Assembly: GCA_037043235.1 (NCBI GenBank)
Contig: JAWRVZ010000013.1
Span: 7,121,001 to 7,185,000, forward strand
Length of the DNA stretch: 64,000 nucleotides
Source of the DNA: Rhodeus uyekii
Taxonomy: Eukaryota > Chordata > Actinopteri > Cypriniformes > Acheilognathidae
Direction: 5' to 3'
Numbering within the stretch: position 1 is the stretch's first letter; each line of letters begins with the position of its first letter. Positions 61,843-64,000 of this stretch are shown piece by piece. Below the pieces are notes generated by a model. The model was given only the letters and a program-made list of their open reading frames with translations, did not search any database and was not told where the DNA came from. A program made the position numbers and the translations under genes.

Positions 61843-62244
61843 AAGGTGGTGCAAATGATCTGGGATCGCTTCTGGAGGGCAGAAGTGGATCTGTTTGCGA
61901 CGAGCGAGAACGCGCACTGCCCGCTGTTTTTCTCCCTGTCGCACGCCCCTCTAGCGGGGGACGCTCTGACATCGCGTTGGCCGAGAGCCAGGTTGTACGC
62001 GTTTCCTCCGGTAAAAATTCTGCCTTTAGTCCTATGCAAAATAAGGGAGGAAAGAGCATCGGTGATCCTAGTCGCCCCGAACTGGCCGAATCAGCCTTGG
62101 TTCCCGGACCTACGAGAGTTGCTGGCAGCCCCCCCGTGGCGGATTCCCGTCAGCAAGAATCTACTGTCTCAAGCGAGCGGCGAGGTATGGCATCCCAGCC
62201 CCGAGCTGTGGAGCCTGCACGCGTGGCCGCTTCAGGGGCCTTAG
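61843..62244 (+). pseudogene. DIRS methylase-like (DAM-type) domain, detached by a stop codon
   Basis: In the same frame as RNase H but after TGA 61840, the open frame encodes WRAEVDLFATSENAHCPLFF, ALTSRWPRARLYAFPPVKIL and SVILVAPNWPNQPWFPDL. This resembles the domain downstream of RNase H in DIRS elements that is usually annotated as a phage-type adenine methyltransferase. Its role in the element is unknown. The frame ends at 62244, overlapping the start of the recombinase in another frame. Confidence 0.65.
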
Positions 62245-63260
62245 AAGAGCTCGCACTACCTTCTAGTGTGCTGGAGACTCTCGCGGAGTCTCGTGCACCT
62301 TCCACGAGACGCCTTTATTCCCTGAAATGGGGAGTGTTCGTGAAATGGTGCAACGAGCACAATATCGACCCGGTGAGCTGTCCCGTGTCAGATGTGTTAC
62401 AGTTTTTACAGCTCCGGCTGGATGACGGGAGTGTTCCGTCTACTCTAAAGGTCTATGTGGCCGCTGTCGCCTCGTTTCGTTCACCGGACGACGGGCAATC
62501 GATCGGGAGGCATCCACTAATGGTCAGATTTCTCAGAGGTGCGAGGAGATTACACCCCCCACGCCCCCCATCGGTTCCGCCGTGGGATTTGGCGTTGGTT
62601 CTGAGAGCTCTCTCTCTGCCGCCGTTCGAGCCCTTGGAATCGGTCGCGATTAAGGAGCTTTCACAGAAGACGGCGCTGCTTCTCGCACTGGCATCGGCTA
62701 AGCGCATTGGGGACTTGCATGCGTTCTCAGTGAGTGACGATTGTATTCGTTTCGGGCCCGGAGACTGCAGTGTTACTCTCCGGCCGAGACCTGGCTTCGT
62801 GCCAAAATCGCTCTCTACTCCATTTAAAGCGCAAGTAGTTTCTCTGCTCGCCTTGTCTTCAGAGCCGTCAACCTCACGGGACATCGGCGCTCAGAGGGCT
62901 ATCTGCCCCGTCAGGGCTTTGCGTATTTACTTGGACCGATCCGCCACATTCCGACAGTCGGACCAGCTCTTTGTGTGCTATGGTGGCGCTACTAGAGGAA
63001 ATGCTGTCTCTAAACAGAGGCTTTCTCACTGGATAGTGGACGCTATTGCTTTGGCTTATGCGAATCAGGGACAGGAATGCCCTCTCAACATCAGAGCTCA
63101 CTCGACGAGAGCTATTGCCTCATCGTGGGCCTGGTCTAGAGGTACGTCAATACAGGATATCTGTTTTGCTGCTGGCTGGTCTTCTCAGAACACCTTCGCC
63201 AGGTTTTATAAACTGGATGTTCCATCTTTGGCGTCTCAAGTGCTTTCGGTGAGTAATTGA
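62187..63260 (+). CDS. DIRS tyrosine recombinase, intact
   Basis: A 357-codon ORF from the ATG at 62187, overlapping the preceding frame by about 60 bases as usual for DIRS elements. It would integrate the circular DNA copy by site-specific recombination without target duplication. The N-terminal SAM-like core-binding part is STRRLYSLKWGVFVKWCNEH and onward. The catalytic part has Arg in SAKRIGDLHAFS, the HxxR box in RAHSTRAIASS, a Trp in FAAGWSSQNTF (the H/W position), and the nucleophile Tyr in ARFYKLDVP. All key residues are present and no stop interrupts. Of all DIRS ORFs in the window this is the only one that looks complete. Confidence 0.88.
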   Translation: MASQPRAVEPARVAASGALEELALPSSVLETLAESRAPSTRRLYSLKWGVFVKWCNEHNIDPVSCPVSDVLQFLQLRLDDGSVPSTLKVYVAAVASFRSPDDGQSIGRHPLMVRFLRGARRLHPPRPPSVPPWDLALVLRALSLPPFEPLESVAIKELSQKTALLLALASAKRIGDLHAFSVSDDCIRFGPGDCSVTLRPRPGFVPKSLSTPFKAQVVSLLALSSEPSTSRDIGAQRAICPVRALRIYLDRSATFRQSDQLFVCYGGATRGNAVSKQRLSHWIVDAIALAYANQGQECPLNIRAHSTRAIASSWAWSRGTSIQDICFAAGWSSQNTFARFYKLDVPSLASQVLSVSN

Positions 63261-63637
63261 ATCAATTATTCCTGGGATATTGCTACTTTTCTCAAAATAC
63301 AGTTGTTACCGCTGTGCTGTTGACGCTGGGGATTTCTGTACAGTAGTTTGTGCTTATGTGCTCACGGTCACCGCTTTGCCGTTGACGCTATGCGCTCACA
63401 CTAGTTGTGCTTTAATGCTTTCTGAATAGTCACGTCTGCCCTGTAATAACGCAGCCCGCTATTTTTCATGCTGCTGATATGCAAATTTTGACAAGCTTTA
63501 GCTAAGATTTCATTGGCTTAGCTGCACCTATCAGTAGTGAGCACACGTGGCGACGTTGCCATTGGACGAGCTGTGTTTGGTGTATGTTTCCCTGTATCAG
63601 ACTGGTCTAAGTCTCAATCACGGCGGGATTGAACACC
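63261..63637 (+). other. DIRS 3' untranslated region
   Basis: Between the recombinase stop and the internal complementary region there is non-coding DNA with repeated GTCACCGCTTTGCCGTTGACGCT-like words near 63305-63390. No other feature is seen. Confidence 0.5.
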
Positions 63638-63750
63638 GTTCCCAAATGCATCTTTTCCATGCACCGTCTCGTTCCCGCCCTCGAAAGGGAACGTCTCCGG
63701 TTACTATCGTAACCTCCGTTCCCTGAGAGAGGCGGGAACGAGACGGTGCA
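63638..63750. repeat. Internal complementary region of the DIRS element
   Basis: The first half is the reverse complement of the left outer end 58691-58745, and the second half is that of the right outer end 63945-64000. In DIRS replication this region templates the missing ends and forms the circle junction. Here it fixes the expected terminal bases of the element. Confidence 0.9.
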
Positions 63751-64000
63751 ATGTCCGCCGTGTTCGTCGCTTGACCAGCTGTGCCGTGTTCAGTCATGAT
63801 TCTGACGCAAGTGCCGCGCTTATGCTATTTATACTGTCTGACAGCCAGAGCGCATCGCGCGACAATTGGCCAGTTGTCAACTGGCGTTATCCTATAAGGT
63901 TTCAGAAATTTACGTGAAGGGGAGGTTCCCAAATGCATCTTTTCCATGCACCGTCTCGTTCCCGCCTCTCTCAGGGAACGGAGGTTACGATAGTAACCGG

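Larger units (their letters stand above)
58691..64000 (+). mobile_element. Nearly complete DIRS-type retrotransposon
   Basis: Inverted terminal repeats lie at about 58691-58870 and 63801-63995. They share, for example, GCCAGTTGACAACTGGCCAA, and a TATA-like GTATAAATAG lies in the left one. The internal complementary region (63638-63750) is the complement of the left outer end followed by that of the right outer end. It indicates the right end falls at or just past base 64000. Plus-strand order is gag, RT/RNase H, methylase-like domain, tyrosine recombinase. Defects are a gag frameshift near 59130-59170, a tRNA-like insertion in RT at 60818-60890, a frameshift near 61325-61350 and a TGA at 61840. 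Only the recombinase is intact. Confidence 0.93.

Overview
The window looks like nuclear DNA of a teleost fish, most likely a cyprinid. It is AT-rich, has vertebrate-type introns, and carries fish repeat families: a V-SINE/HE1-like SINE, hAT-like and Tc1 MITEs, and DIRS-type retrotransposons. This assignment rests on recognising families by eye, not on a search.

Host genes sit on the plus strand in 10.8-22.7 kb. They are two tandem cytosolic 5'-nucleotidase I genes followed by an rdh14-type short-chain dehydrogenase. The second nucleotidase (16484-19253, six exons, 366 aa) looks complete and has a CRE palindrome upstream. The first (10803-13598) lacks a recognisable first exon and about 23 residues of a conserved region, and has diverged in substrate-side loops, yet keeps the HAD-like catalytic motif. 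NT5C1B next to RDH14 is also the human arrangement, so this is probably an ancestral gene neighbourhood plus a tandem duplication. The nucleotidases convert AMP to adenosine; RDH14 is a retinal/retinol reductase, and no direct pathway link between them is visible. One more probable host exon lies on the minus strand at 36803-36947: the last 47 codons of a protein I cannot name.

The rest is intergenic DNA filled with mobile elements. From 1 to 10 kb there is a decayed LINE tail, a Tc1-type MITE, a CpG-rich 600-bp TIR element and an LTR-like fragment. From 22.7 to 39 kb there is mostly gene-free DNA with a 1.8-kb mariner/Tigger-type element carrying a 25-bp minisatellite, a solo LTR nested in a MITE, and the orphan exon. 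From 39 to 50.4 kb there is a minus-strand DIRS element inside a hAT-like MITE, a solo LTR, a LINE whose reverse transcriptase is split by a Tigger-like element, and a Tc1 relic. From 54 to 64 kb there is a miniature LTR-type structure, a decayed DIRS copy, and a nearly complete plus-strand DIRS element with an intact tyrosine recombinase.

I see no new multi-gene system. The most unusual structures are a 424-bp chimeric insert inside the first DIRS element, built from copies of its own flank and terminus, and a tRNA-like 73-bp sequence inserted in frame in the reverse transcriptase of the last DIRS element just before its catalytic YLDD motif.
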